Under the pieces are notes generated by a model. It worked only from the letters and a program-made list of their open reading frames with translations, ran no database searches and had not been told where the DNA came from. This document shows positions 10,979 to 21,489 of a stretch of DNA of 64,000 nucleotides, one piece after another. Within the stretch, counting starts at the first letter, position 1. Each line of letters opens with the position of its first letter. The stretch is from Hymenopus coronatus (Eukaryota; Arthropoda; Insecta; Mantodea; Hymenopodidae), in assembly GCA_030762935.1 (NCBI GenBank), contig CM060898.1, positions 99,889,281 to 99,953,280 of the forward strand. The letters run 5' to 3'. A program made the translations under genes and the position numbers.

Positions 10979-11546
10979 AAATGCACTTTTCGAATCAGAG
11001 GACCTCAATATATGTATTTCTGGGTAGATCTAGATATGAAATTGATTGGTGGAATGCAGTATTATCCCTATTTAATATTTATGTGGTACAGAGTGTAAAA
11101 CCTGTATTGATCTTGCAGTTCTACTTCATAGCCAACTTATTTAGCATGTTTTGCTGCTGTTTTCTCAGTGGCGGGGGAAACCGGAGGACCAGGAGGAAAC
11201 CTTCCCAGACGCCGCTTCATCGACCACGAATCCCACATGCGGGCGCTTGGAAACGAACCAGGGCCTCCTAGATGGGAGGCGAGCAGTGTAACTACTCACC
11301 TACGATGAAATCTCCGTATCGAATTTTTGGGTGGAATGTATACGTTCTCTATGCACTATGTACATAGTACGTGAATGTTTAATCAGAGGACCTCAAAACG
11401 TGTATTTATGAGTAGCTCTAGATATGAAATTGTTTGGTGGAATGCAGTACTATTTCTATTTAATATTTAGTGGCACAGAGTGCACTGATGTTTTCAGTTC
11501 TACTTTATAGCCAACTTATTTAGCATGTTTTGCTGCTGTTTTCTCG
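10979..11546 (+). repeat. Tandem duplication of about 400 bases
   Basis: The block 10,985-11,165 recurs diverged at 11,378-11,545. Shared words include GTAGMTCTAGATATGAAATTG (M = A or C), TGGTGGAATGCAGTA, and TAGCCAACTTATTTAGCATG plus TTTTGCTGCTGTTTTCTC. Each unit is preceded by an AT-family right end (10,908-10,978 and 11,309-11,373) and before that by a SINE4-type head. The duplicated unit therefore seems to be SINE4 part + AT right end + 180 bases. An open frame of 116 codons at 10,921-11,271 runs across these pieces and is not a gene. Confidence 0.7.
11167..11308 (-). mobile_element. SINE4 head fragment
   Basis: GGCGGGGGAAACCGGAGGAC, CACGAATCCCACATGCGGGC and the degraded tRNA-like head GATGGGAGGCGAGCAGTGTA. 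It is the second unit's counterpart of the SINE4-like sequence at 10,556-10,907. Confidence 0.65.
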
Positions 11547-12471
11547 AGGAGATTGTTAACAATTCTGCAATATAACTTCTCTTAACGTCAGCATTATGAC
11601 AACTAAAAACAGGCAATACTCTAAGAATACTGAACGAGCTCTGGAAGTATCTTCAAAACTTGGAAAAGCAGCATTTCTTGGCAGCAGGAGAAAAAGTGAA
11701 CACATTCAAGCAAGTCCTAAATCCATTATGTAAATCAGACGTGTCACTCTGTTACTTACTGAGTCGCTTTTGTGCTTTATCCACTCCTTTACCATGGCGA
11801 ACATAAAAACCTGGTTGTCGTCCTCATAGTGACAGATTGCGAAACAAAACTCCACCTACTTTTTCAGCTCTAGAAAAAGTTCTCGTGTGTTTTATTCTCT
11901 TTGCACTATCGTTTATTTTATATAACTTATACAACCTAATCTTAACATTTTGGTGTGAAATATCCATATGGCTTTCCCTATCTGTTCTGCCAAAAGGTTC
12001 TTAAAAAAGCTTGTTCTCCTAGCTATATCAAGGTTCGCCACTGGTTGCCCTTTGAGTAAAGCAATCGTGGCGCAGGGGATCGTGGGTTTGTGAATGTACC
12101 ATTTCTGTTAAAGTTTATCTCGATTACACTGATCTAGATAAAAGAGTAATCTTTTGTACGAATAGTTTGTGTATGGAGCATCTAGAGGAAGTTATGTGGG
12201 TGGAACACCTCAGTTTGTTTTTTTTTTTTGTTTCTTGGTTTTTGTTTCGTTTTGCTTTTAAGTCTCTTATTCAACCATATGATTGATTTATAATTTGTCA
12301 TATAACATAAAAACACAAGAGTACATAATTAAAAAATTGTTAAAATATCAGTCACCAGAAATGACTGCTGGTAGTTATTACTTGTGGGTAAATCTAAAGA
12401 GGAGATTTACAAACTAAATCCTAAACTCGCTGTAAAAACTAAAGACAAACTCAGGAAGCAAAATAAAAAAA
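11547..12471. other. Spacer with one AT-family left-end fragment
   Basis: 11,547-12,090 has no recognisable content. 12,095-12,215 is a minus-strand AT left end, from CTGTTAAAGTTTATCTCGAT to GAAGTTATGTGGGTGGAAC. From about 12,218 there is a T-rich stretch and then AT-rich DNA with no feature. Confidence 0.5.
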
Positions 12472-13309
12472 TCTGATGTGTTCCATTCACATGACTTCCT
12501 CTATATCACTGCAACAAATTATTCTATTTACTTCATCAATGGAGCAAAAATTAGCAGAAATAGTCTTATTACTTCCTTCCTTGTTAGTAGAAGCGAAATA
12601 AGGGGGTAACATAGGTTAAAGTGAAAGCCAAGAGCTGGTTGCTATGTGACTGAAGTTCGTTTGTTTGTATGGACACGAGTTCACAAAGTCCTGTATGAGA
12701 AAAGTATAAGTTTTTATAGTTGAAACCAAAAACAAGGAATATCTCAAAAACAACCAACTTCACGAAAAAATGTGTATAGCACAAATTGTGTGTTTTAAGG
12801 TGCTGTACATTTGTTGTGTGGTAAGTTTTTTTTCCATCTCTTAGGGTTTAGCAGTTATGCAAAATTCTGTTAAATTGACTCAGAATAAAGTAGTCTTCAT
12901 AGGCTATTCCTAGAAAATTCAAGAAATACATTTTATTTGTCAGGTAAATATCTTTAATATGCGATATTTTAATGAAAATCGTTAGAGCTATTTTTTAGAA
13001 ACTCAAAATTTTCGAAAAAAGTTCCATGTAAAGGGTAGTTGGGGTGGGGGGATTTTCCTCAAAATCTTCGTGTCGCATCGCTGGAAGATACTAAAGTTAA
13101 ATACCAAGTTTGGTATTTTACTGACTTTTCGTTTTTGAGTTATCGTGTTCACAGGCACACTGACACACGGACAGACGGACCTTTTTCTAGAAATACTTTT
13201 TTTGGATACAGCGGACCCTAAAACATATATTTCCGGTCAAATCTCGGTATCGAATAATTTGGTGGAGTGCAATACCTTCTCTATACACTAGCACGTATAG
13301 AGAAAATAA
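12472..13309 (+). mobile_element. AT-family copy, CTATA subtype
   Basis: Left end TCTGATGTGTTCCATTCACA, then ACTTCCTCTATATC. Right end CACGTATAGAGAAAATAAA. The termini again agree (CTATA/TATAG). The internal palindrome lies near 13,098-13,118, followed by a short CACAGGCACACTGACACACG tract. Confidence 0.85.
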
Positions 13310-13542
13310 ATATTACTAGGATGAATCTTATTCCTGTCAACGAGAATGTCTTATCCCAATTAAACTGTGTAGACAGTGTAACTGAAGGTTAACCGCCGTA
13401 GGCTGCGACAAGCTTAGTCACTCAGTCGTGAAACCCCACGCGAGTGGACAAATTTCGTGCAAGAATTGTTATCACTTCATCGTCATTGAAAAATTATCAT
13501 ATAGCTATTTGCATGCAATGTTACAGTACATTCCCATTTTTA

Positions 13543-13665
13543 TTTTCTCTACCAAGTGCTATTTAAGTACTTAACAGATAGAGAATGTATTGCATTCCAT
13601 CCGAAAATTCGATACAGAAATTTCACTGGAAATACATGTTTTGATAAAAAAATAAAAATTCGTCT
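13543..13665 (-). mobile_element. AT-family right-end fragment
   Basis: TATTTTCTCTACCAAGTGCT, GAATGTATTGCATTCCATCC and GAAATACATGTTTTGA: only the terminal 120 bases of a minus-oriented copy. The spacers on either side (13,310-13,542 and 13,666-13,805) show nothing recognisable. Confidence 0.65.
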
Positions 13666-13805
13666 GTTAACGTCTTTTTACATGCCAATAAATCTAATCA
13701 GCTGGAATTTTTGCTTTTAAGCACACTTAAAAACCATCACACTGGGCTGGGTTTTAACTTGCGAGTTTGGGACCTGCATGCTTTGTAGACCGCTGAATAA
13801 AAAAA

Positions 13806-14588
13806 TCTAATGTGTTCCATTCTCTTGACTTTCTCTACATCTCCGCAACAAAGTATTGCTAAAAAGCTTATTCTTCTATTTACCTCGTGCTAATTGAGAA
13901 AATTAGCAGAAATGGTCTTTTTACTTGCTTCCTTGTAAGTAGAAGCGAAATTAGGTAGTACCAAGGTTAAAGTGATAGTAAAAAACTGGTTGCTATGGTA
14001 CTGAAGTTCCTTTGTTTGTATGGACAGAAGTTGACATTTTCCCGTATGGGAAAAGCATAAGTTTTTTTAAAGCTGAAACCAATAACAAGGAATATATAAA
14101 AAGCGATCAACTCCACGAAAAAAAAAATTACATAAATTGTGTGTTTTATCGTGATCTACATTTTTGTATAGTAAGTTTTTGTAAGTTTTTTATTCCCATA
14201 AAATTCAAGATATACATTTTATTTGGCATATAAATATCTTATATATAAGAGATTTTAATCAAAATCGTTATAGCCATTTCTGAGAAAATCAAAATTTTCG
14301 AAATTTTTTCCATGTAAAGTGTAGTTAGGGGTTTGGGGGATTTTCATGAAAATCTTCGTATCGCATCCTTGGAAGATACCAAACTTAAATACCAAGTTTG
14401 GTATTTAGCGGTCTTTACATTTTTGAGCTTTGCTGTCCACAGAAACACACAGACACACACACCAACCTTTTTTTTTTTTTAAAAAAAATGCTTATTTTGG
14501 ATTCAGAGGAACCAATACATAGAATTTTTGGTGGAATACAATACCTTCTCTATACACTATGTCTATAGTACAAGTAGAAAAAGTAAAA
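13806..14588 (+). mobile_element. AT-family copy
   Basis: Left end TCTAATGTGTTCCATTCTCT, then ACTTTCTCTACATC. Right end AAGTAGAAAAAGTAAAA. About 90 bases are missing between the GTAAGTTTTT and TATTCCCATAAAATTC blocks near 14,190. The internal palindrome is intact at 14,386-14,407. Confidence 0.8.
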
Positions 14589-14589
14589 T

Positions 14590-15045
14590 AACTTTTAGAA
14601 AAAGGCTTCCGCGCGCGCATACGTGCGTGCGGTGTGTGTTTATAACATAACTCGAAAATAAAACGTTGGTTAAATGGGAAAATATATATTTAAGTTTAGT
14701 ATCCTCCAAGAATGCAAGGCGAAGTTTTTCAGGGAAATCCCCGTATTCCGTTTACATGGACAAATTTTGGAAAATTTATTTTCATATATATATATTGAAC
14801 TTTCTGGGAATAGCTTCTGAAGGTCTCTTCAATTTTTTGCTTTTCACGGCTGGAAATCTGTAATAAAGATGTTACTACACAAAATATCTAAATATCGTTA
14901 AAACACACAATTATATCTTTTCCAAAAAATGTCTATGAAAGGGTAGTTTGAGATTTTTTTTTTTTTTTTAACTCTAATGCCGCATCCTTGGAAGATGCTG
15001 AAATGAAATAATCTTGGTATATAACGGATTTTTCGTTTGGGTTAT
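14590..15045. mobile_element. Two AT-family fragments in opposite orientation
   Basis: 14,590-14,930 is a minus-strand internal piece (GT-rich tract with GCGCGCATACGTGCGTGCGG, then GTTTACATGGACAAATTTTG). 14,930-15,045 is a plus-strand piece (AAAGGGTAGTTTGAG, CGCATCCTTGGAAGATGCTG). Neither has termini, so these are broken copies. Confidence 0.6.
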
Positions 15046-15842
15046 ACTGTTCATTGCATATAGCATCTTGGGGACCGATAGAGGAACACATGCGCATACC
15101 AGCTGTATACCTTCCGGGTAGAGATGACCTGTATTGGCGACTGCACGCGCCGCATGTAGACAAACCGGGAACATGGCTCCGCAGCAATATACTATGCTGT
15201 ATATTACAATACTGTTTTACAGGTAATTAATGCCTTTGATGATATCCATGCTCTTCAATCAAGATTGCAAAATCTTACTTCAAATGGATTGCAAAAAGAT
15301 TTGCAATTCTTACAGAAAAACTTTGCAGACAATAACGCATATTTGGAAACATCACACATTGAAATGCCTCGCGCTCCAAAAGCTGTCGGTGAATATGTGC
15401 AAGCAATTAACCAGATACCCGTGACACCTGTTTTAGACCGTGTGAAAAAAAAAAAGTGAAGACAGGGTTTGAAAAAAATGTCGAATTTGCAATAAGTGTG
15501 AAATACGACATGTGCTACTTGTTGTTGCTATGGGAATAATTGCTGATAGAGTATCTTACCCAAAGTCGATTATGTGTCCTATTTCCGTTTCGCTCCAATC
15601 ACAGGCTTTATATTTCTCAATATAAAGCCTGTTTACGTGCCAATCGGAGACGATCCACATTTGAGACATTACGAATGCATGTTGTGTATTGCACACTATA
15701 TACCTTGAGAGAAAATGAAACCTCAATCGCCTTCCACTGCTAGTGATAACATTACAGTCTACGACGCAACCGTTGCCCCGTGTCCTTCTATTAGTACCAC
15801 TACGTGCACACTGCATTAAATAAATGCAAATAGCGTGTTATT
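15046..15842 (+). other. Unassigned segment with possible terminal exon
   Basis: This segment matches no repeat in the window. After a pyrimidine-rich acceptor-like TGTTTTACAG (ending 15,222), a frame stays open for about 78 codons to a TGA at 15,457-15,459. It reads VINAFDDIHALQSRLQNLT at its start, with a heptad-like, coiled-coil-prone pattern, and ends PVLDRVKKKK. I do not recognise the protein. It could be a last exon, a fragment of an unknown transposon, or chance. An ORF shadow overlaps it. A perfect hairpin follows at 15,601-15,632. The base composition is less AT-rich than the flanking repeats. Confidence 0.3.
15601..15632. repeat. Perfect 14-base-stem hairpin
   Basis: ACAGGCTTTATATT, loop TCTC, then AATATAAAGCCTGT: all 14 pairs are exact. 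CCAATC flanks it on both sides as a direct repeat (15,594-15,599 and the CCAATC near 15,641). Its function is unknown. Confidence 0.75.
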
Positions 15843-16110
15843 CTGTTGTGGTTCTCAGCGTCCCATTCTATACTGGGCGTGAAAGACCGCTTAATTTTGT
15901 TCAGAGGCCTCTCTATCAGCCTTGAGGTTCTTTTACATGCTGTAAATCTACGACACGGGGCCAACGGCTTTACTTCCCTTCCGAAGAAAGCCATGCTAAC
16001 GATTTTTACACCCGAAAAAATCTATCGACCTCCGTCGGGTTTGAGCCCACGACCTTGGGTATATGATGTTAGCATGGTAACCATTACACCACGGGGGGGG
16101 GGGACTACAC
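15843..16110 (-). mobile_element. SINE1 copy
   Basis: Minus-strand copy, nearly complete. It runs from TTGTGGTTCTCAGCGTCCCA through GCCTTGAGGTTCTTTTACAT and TTTGAGCCCACGACCTTGGG to the A-box end CATTACACCACGG. A G-run at 16,094-16,104 replaces the normal GGAGGGCGAC start. Confidence 0.85.
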
Positions 16111-16987
16111 ACTTCATTGCCAACACAACAATATATACTATGGTGCGCTAACTTCGATTCTGTCCCGCTATTGGTACCCAAGATGTTATCCCTGCTGTTC
16201 AATGCACATACTTTTTGCATAAATATCTATACACTTATATGCCGCTATGTAAATACGAAACATTACAAGCTTATAAATAATTAGATAACTGAAACATGAG
16301 GTCAGAAAGCACATTCTCTGTTATTCCCTGATGCCAGAAGTGGTTCATCAGAAAAAGTTTTGTCCCGACACAGGAGAAGAATAAGTAGAGAAAGAAAAGC
16401 CTATCCTACTAATTAGTGCACGCTACGCCACCATTTACATCCTAACGTAATGATGAGGTCCATGCAGTCAATTTAAATAAGAGATGGAAAGTATAACGTT
16501 GCCAACAGAAAGATAATTTCTTGAAATGTTACTGCGAATATCAATTACCGTAAAATAGCGACAAACTAAGCCCGGTAGCACTATTTACAAGCCATTTCAG
16601 CATGAAACACTTGTCTAGAGAAACCAGTTAGAGATAAGTAACTCGCTTAGGAGCGCTCCGCGCATTTAAGTGCGCTATTTTGGTCGGTTTGTATTTCAAT
16701 AACCCAGTTGCGGTGTTTGGAAGCATCAATTTCCTGGCGCGACACGCCTAAGTGGTTTCTGTGGCGATGTTTCCCGTGTAGAGTGACTTCTGTAAGTAAA
16801 TGTGGAAACCTCTCCTTTTGCCATCCAATTCTGTTCACATATTCACGAGCCGTTCTGCTGTTTCCATCTCAGAATCTCATCTACAATGTTTGAAGCACCA
16901 ACACCTGTTTTCTTTGTTTCACCAATAGTATATGGAATTATTCATTAGAATTATAAGTATCTGATGTAAACCCCTCAAAACAAATAT
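16111..16987. other. Unassigned, less AT-rich segment
   Basis: No repeat in the window matches it. On the minus strand, 16,838-16,647 is open for 63 codons, with MNRIGWQKERFPHLL at its start. It looks protein-like but I cannot assign a family. GGAGCGCTCCGCGCATTTAA near 16,650 is a short CpG-rich patch. Confidence 0.3.
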
Positions 16988-17440
16988 CCCCGTAGGTCAG
17001 TCAGTAGAGCACCTGCCTTCTATGTGAGGGGTTACGGATTCGAATCCTGGTTGGAGGGTGGGGATTTTTCTCTCACTAAGATTATTTCCTATCCTTCCCA
17101 GAGTAGTCGCCTTCCATGGTGTAATGGTTACCATGTTAACTTCATATACCCAAGGTCGCGGGTTCAAACCGGTGGAGGATGATGGATTTTTTCGGGCGTA
17201 AAAATCCTTAGCATGGCTTCCTTTGGAAGGGAAGTAAAGCCGCTGATCCCGTGTCGTAGATTCACGGTATGTAAAAGAACCTCAAGCCTGATAAAATAGG
17301 CCTCTTTCGCGAACAATTTTGAATGGGACGACGAGAACCACATCAGTTAAAGAGCGTCCATAAATAATAATAATAAAAAAAAAAACTCCTTCCCGGAGAC
17401 TAAGTATGAATGAGAGTGTGAATGTGTGACTGCACACCTA
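16988..17440 (+). mobile_element. SINE3 copy split by a SINE1
   Basis: tRNA-like head with A box near GTAGGTCAGTCAGTAGAGCA and B box GGATTCGAATCCTGG, then GGGGATTTTTCTCTCACTA. It is broken at 17,103 and resumes at 17,387 with TCCTTCCCGGAG and AAGTATGAATGAGAGTGTGA. The body matches the SINE3 copies at 22,998 and 57,658. The head differs from theirs, so it may be a subfamily with another tRNA source. Confidence 0.7.
17104..17386 (+). mobile_element. SINE1 copy nested in SINE3
   Basis: Near-complete SINE1 with A box TGGTGTAATGG, GGGTTCAAACCGGTGGAGG and the tail GAGCGTCCATAAATAATAAT plus an A-run. The target duplication TCCTTCCCAGAG / TCCTTCCCGGAG (17,092-17,103 and 17,387-17,398) differs at one base. 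Confidence 0.88.
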
Positions 17441-17446
17441 AGGAAA

Positions 17447-18110
17447 ATGTGTTCCATTCACATGACTTTCTTTACCTTTTCTGCAAGAAACTATCCTTAC
17501 AACAGCTTATTTTACTATCTACTTCATGCAATCAAGGTAAACGATAACAAAAATGGTCTTATTACTTGCTTTGTTGTAAGTGGAAGGGAAATAAGGAAAT
17601 ACATAAAGTTAAAAGCTGGTTGCTATAAGATTGAAATTCGGTTCTCTTTGCATGGTCAGGAGTAAAACAAGAGAAAAACGAATGTCAAATTCCCGCACGA
17701 GAGTAGTTTTAAGAATATTAAAATTGAAACGAATAACAAGGAATACGTCGGAAATAGTTAACTACATACAAAAAAGTGTACTCGTATATGACTCATATCG
17801 TGTTTTAAAGAGTCTACATGTTTTGTATAGTATGTTTTTGTCTATCTCCTATGGTTTACCAATTATGCAAAAGTGATTCAGAATAAACAGAAGTATTAAA
17901 TCAAAAATTCTATTGCTATTTATTGCTATTCAGAGCCTATTCCTAGAGAACTCGATATGCACATTTTATTACACATTTAAATATCGAATATAACGTATTT
18001 GAATCAAAAGCATTAATGTAGTTTTTGAGGGAAACAACCTTTTCGAAAATGTTTCCATGTAGATGGAATTTTGGGGTAGGCAAGTATCTCTTAAACGATT
18101 TTACTATCAA
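17447..18110 (+). mobile_element. AT-family copy, right end lost
   Basis: Left end AAATGTGTTCCATTCACATG, then ACTTTCTTTACC. The internal order is kept up to the AATTTTGGGGTAGG block near 18,070, after which the family sequence stops. A short local duplication (TTCTATTGCTATTTATTGCT) lies near 17,908. Confidence 0.7.
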
Positions 18111-18467
18111 TTTAGCATAGAACAGAGATCACCAACTGGTTGTCATTTGATTAAAGCAAAGAGAGCAAATTTGCTTGATGATCCTGCGAATTGCCTATTG
18201 TTCACTACGTGACCAACTGCTCGGAAAGCAAGAACAGGGAATTTCTACAGTGCCATGGCTATATGCAACAGTTTGCTTTTGAAATATGTAAACCACATAC
18301 ACCTGTAGGCTTTGCGATTGGTAGAATAATTGCTATATCATCTCTTGGATTAGTATTTTACTTCAGATATGAACATTCGTATACATATCATTATTTTGTA
18401 ACGAATATATAAATCCTTTGGTTTCTAATTACTTTTTATATTCAATTTGTCCTGTATTTTCTTTATT
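18111..18467. other. Unassigned spacer
   Basis: No repeat family is recognised. A 73-codon open frame at 18,191-18,412 has no identifiable motif. CCAACTGGTTGTCATTTGAT resembles CCACTGGTTGCCCTTTGAGT near 12,035, so this may be a fragment of a rarer repeat. Confidence 0.3.
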
Positions 18468-18938
18468 AATTTCTCTAGCACGTATGTAGGATGTATAGTG
18501 TATTGAGCAGGTATTGTATTCCACCGAAATTTTACCGCAAAATACATGTTTTGAAACCCCCTGAATTAAACATTTTAATAGTATTTACGTGTGTGCCCCT
18601 GTGTGTGTATCTGTGGACAGCATAACTCAAAAACAAAAACTTGATTATATACCAAACTTGGTATTTAAGTTCAATATCTTCCAAGGATGTGGTACGAAGA
18701 TACTTCTTACATGGAACATCTTTCGAAAATATTGATTTTCTCAAAAAAAATGATTCTAACGATTTTGATTAAAATGTTACATACTTAATATTTTTTTATG
18801 ACAAACAAAATGAATATCTTGAATTTTCAGTGCAAAGCCTCTGAGGACCTCTTTATTCTAGTTAAGTTTTGTAAACCGTAAGAGAGAGACAAACCTACTA
18901 CACAAATAGGCAGGCCTTGTTAAAACACAACTTATGTC

Positions 18939-18991
<53 letters not shown>

Positions 18992-19104
18992 GCTTTCAGT
19001 TTTATCATATAGCGGCTGACTTTTAAAAAATTAGTCTATCGCTTTAGCCTAATATGTTCCCTTATTTCCCTTCTACTTAGAAAGAAACAAGTTATGAGAC
19101 CAAT
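18468..19104 (-). mobile_element. AT-family copy, left end lost
   Basis: Right end AATTTCTCTAGCACGTATGT (AGC subtype), a GT tract near 18,590, the palindrome near 18,652 and GAATTTTCAGTGCAAAGCCT. A long T-run lies inside it. A SINE5 interrupts it at about 19,105, and the distal end was not found beyond the SINE. Confidence 0.75.
18941..18988. repeat. Poly-T tract, 48 bases
   Basis: An uninterrupted run of 48 T, the longest homopolymer in the window, within a minus-oriented AT copy. It may be an expanded homopolymer or the poly-A tail of an insertion whose body is missing. Confidence 0.9.
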
Positions 19105-19284
19105 TGTGGCCGGCCCCAGTAGCCGCGGCCATTGGCGCCTTTGGCGTTGACGCTCTGCCGCGAAATGACCGCGGGTTTGAATCCCATAATGGACATGGAT
19201 GTTTAGTGTTGTTTGTGTTCTATGTAAGCCATTCTCTCTCCCCTGATGGCCAATTATGTTACGCCTCCTGAAGGCCAATATGTG
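19105..19284 (+). mobile_element. tRNA-headed SINE (SINE5), single copy
   Basis: GTGGCCGGCCCCAGTAGCCG suggests an A-box region and GCGGGTTTGAATCCC is a clear B box. The tail contains GGATGTTTAGTGTTGTTTGT and CCCCTGATGGCCAATTATG. It is distinctly GC-richer than its flanks. Only one copy is in the window, so the SINE call rests on the B box and on its insertion into an AT copy. Confidence 0.55.
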
Positions 19285-19292
19285 TATAAAAA

Positions 19293-20322
19293 TCTAATGT
19301 GCTACACTCACATGACTTTCTCTAGCTGCTCTACAAAATTCCTATAAAAGATCATTCTTCTTTCTACACAATGCTAATCGAGATCAACATTAGCAGAATG
19401 TTCTTATTACTTACTTCCTTATAAGTATAAGGGCACCAAGGGAATGTGCTAGGTTAAAATGACAGTCAAATGTTTCAAAAGCTGTCGTTTTGCGATTGTC
19501 ATTGTAAATCGCTTCCTGGCTTGGCCAGGAGCAGTACAAAAGAAACACGGACACTCCCTGTATGAGAAAAGTATAAGTGCCTCACAACAGAAAGGAGTAA
19601 CAAGGAATATCTCGGAAACGGTTACCGCCACAACAAAAACGTAAAGGACTTAAATTGTGTGCTTTGACGTGGTCTACATTTTCTGTGTAGTGAGTTTTTG
19701 TCTATCTTTTACGGTTTAGCAGTTAAGCAAAATTCAGCAAAATTCATCCAGAATAAAGAGGTATTCAGAGGCTATTCCTCGAAAATTTGAGATACACAGT
19801 TTATTTCGGATATAAATAGCTTTAATATACGGGATTTTAATCGTCAGCCATTTTTAAGAAAATAAAAATGTTTTAAAAATGTTTCATGTAAAGAGTAGTT
19901 TGTGGTGGGGGGGATTTTTTTTTTTTAAATCTTCGCGTCGCATCCTTGGAAGATACTAAACCTAAAATCTAAGTTTGGTGTTTAACGGTCTTTTCGTTTT
20001 GGAACTGTGGTGTCCACAGACACACGCAGGCACACACGCGTACACACACACACACACAGATACGGACCTTATTTGTAAAAATGCTTTTTTTGGATTCAGG
20101 GGGACCCAAAATATGTATTTCAAAAAAGTATAGACTTTATTAATGGAGCTTAAATCTATTACACTAATCTGCCAAATGCCGATGTATTTAGTACATCTAT
20201 GATTACCTAAAGCTCATGTTGAAGCCCCTGTTTCAGGGCCTATAAATCTCGGTATCGAATTTTTGGGTGGAATACAAAGCTTCCTCTATACACTATGTGC
20301 ATAGTACGTGTAGAGAAAGTAA
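19293..20322 (+). mobile_element. AT-family copy, mixed termini
   Basis: Left end TCTAATGTGCTACACTCACA, then ACTTTCTCTAGC (AGC subtype), but the right end is ACGTGTAGAGAAAGT (ACA subtype). It is the clear exception to matching termini and could be a recombinant. The CA tract is expanded at 20,020-20,067. An unrelated piece of about 120 bases sits at 20,122-20,243. Confidence 0.82.
20122..20243. other. Insertion of unknown type in an AT copy
   Basis: About 120 bases interrupt the family sequence between ATGTATTTC and AAATCTCGG. They include AAAGTATAGACTTTATTAAT and a small CCCTG-TTT-CAGGG hairpin. No tRNA boxes, no ORF and no clear target duplication. Confidence 0.55.
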
Positions 20323-20334
20323 GAATTAAAGGAA

Positions 20335-20890
20335 CACCAATTCTGCTAATGTTTATCTCAATTAGCATGGTGTAGAAAAAAAGAATAATCCTTTGTAAGA
20401 AACGTTTGTTTGCTTGCGGAACAGCTGGAGTAACCCGTGTGACTGGAACACATCAGATTTTTATCTTTAATTTTGTGAATATTAATTCGACAAATTAAAC
20501 AGCTGCAAACAATTATGACAATGGTTGTAGAATTAACATAACACAACAAGGTGCTTAACTTGGTAATTACCACTGTAATAGTATTTTGTCGCCAACATCA
20601 TGAACGTCAATTCTATCACGCACGTCCGAAATGCACCAGGAGAAATGTAAATTGCAACAAAAGTGTTTCGAAAACTGCTAATGCTACGAAAAAAAAGATT
20701 AATTGGCTGTACATTTTTACAGCAAGTTTTTACTCACATTACCTCGTAAATGCCAAATAGAAAATATACGGTTTTCCAATCAAATCTGATATCCAGATTT
20801 CACCACAAATACATGTTTTGAGGCAACCTGATTAAAAGAAACATTTTATGAAAAACGTCCGTGTGTATCAGGGAGTGACATAACCTCAAA
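20335..20890 (-). mobile_element. Two AT-family fragments
   Basis: 20,335-20,458 is a minus-strand left end (CTAATGTTTATCTCAATTAG to ACTGGAACACATCAGA) directly after the previous copy. 20,785-20,890 is a right-half piece (GATATCCAGATTTCACCACA, ACGTCCGTGTGTATCAGGG). The 330 bases between them are AT-rich with no assignment. Confidence 0.6.
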
Positions 20891-21489
20891 TCGTAATTCG
20901 GTTTATATATCTATGTATACATAATGGCTGTATGTATATGCGTGGTGAATGCTTTTAGGTTTCATTCCATAGTATCGATTCAAACCAAACTTGGTACAGA
21001 TAACCTTTAACGCAAGGCAAAAATTACTGCCTAACTCGCAAGAACATCTATATCTTTCTCAACGGTAATCGTAACAGCTGGAATGATGCCAACATGAGAA
21101 TAATAATTACTTAGGCTTTCACGGACTCAAAAAATAAATGAGTAATAACCAGTCAAATAAACACACCAACGGCTAATGTAGCAATGCTTGCACACAATAT
21201 ATCAGAATATATTATATTAGAATGTGATAATAGTAGCCATCGAGTCTACTTAAATATACTTATTTTCTTTCAATTATTTATTATGCATTGATACAAAATA
21301 AGAAAATAGTATTCAATCCAATCGCAGTTTTTATGGTGTTAAAGCTTTGCTAACATAAGAGTAATAAATAACATCTAGTTGGCATATTTGCATTCTGCTG
21401 TTATATTAAGATTTTCGAGTATCCACGTAATATAATTTATGTTTTGTAAGAACCTTATTTTTTCTTCTTTTGAAAATGTTGATATCATA
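20891..21489. other. Unassigned AT-rich spacer
   Basis: Contains GATTCAAACCAAACTTGGTA and other TE-like words, but no family is identified. No ORF worth calling. Confidence 0.35.

Noticed and set aside
10921..11271. 116-codon ORF
   Set aside because: It spans an AT-family right end, an unassigned block and a SINE4 head; a chance frame over three repeats.
16988..17060. Functional tRNA gene
   Set aside because: The head continues into a SINE3 body that other copies share; no discriminator or terminator evidence.
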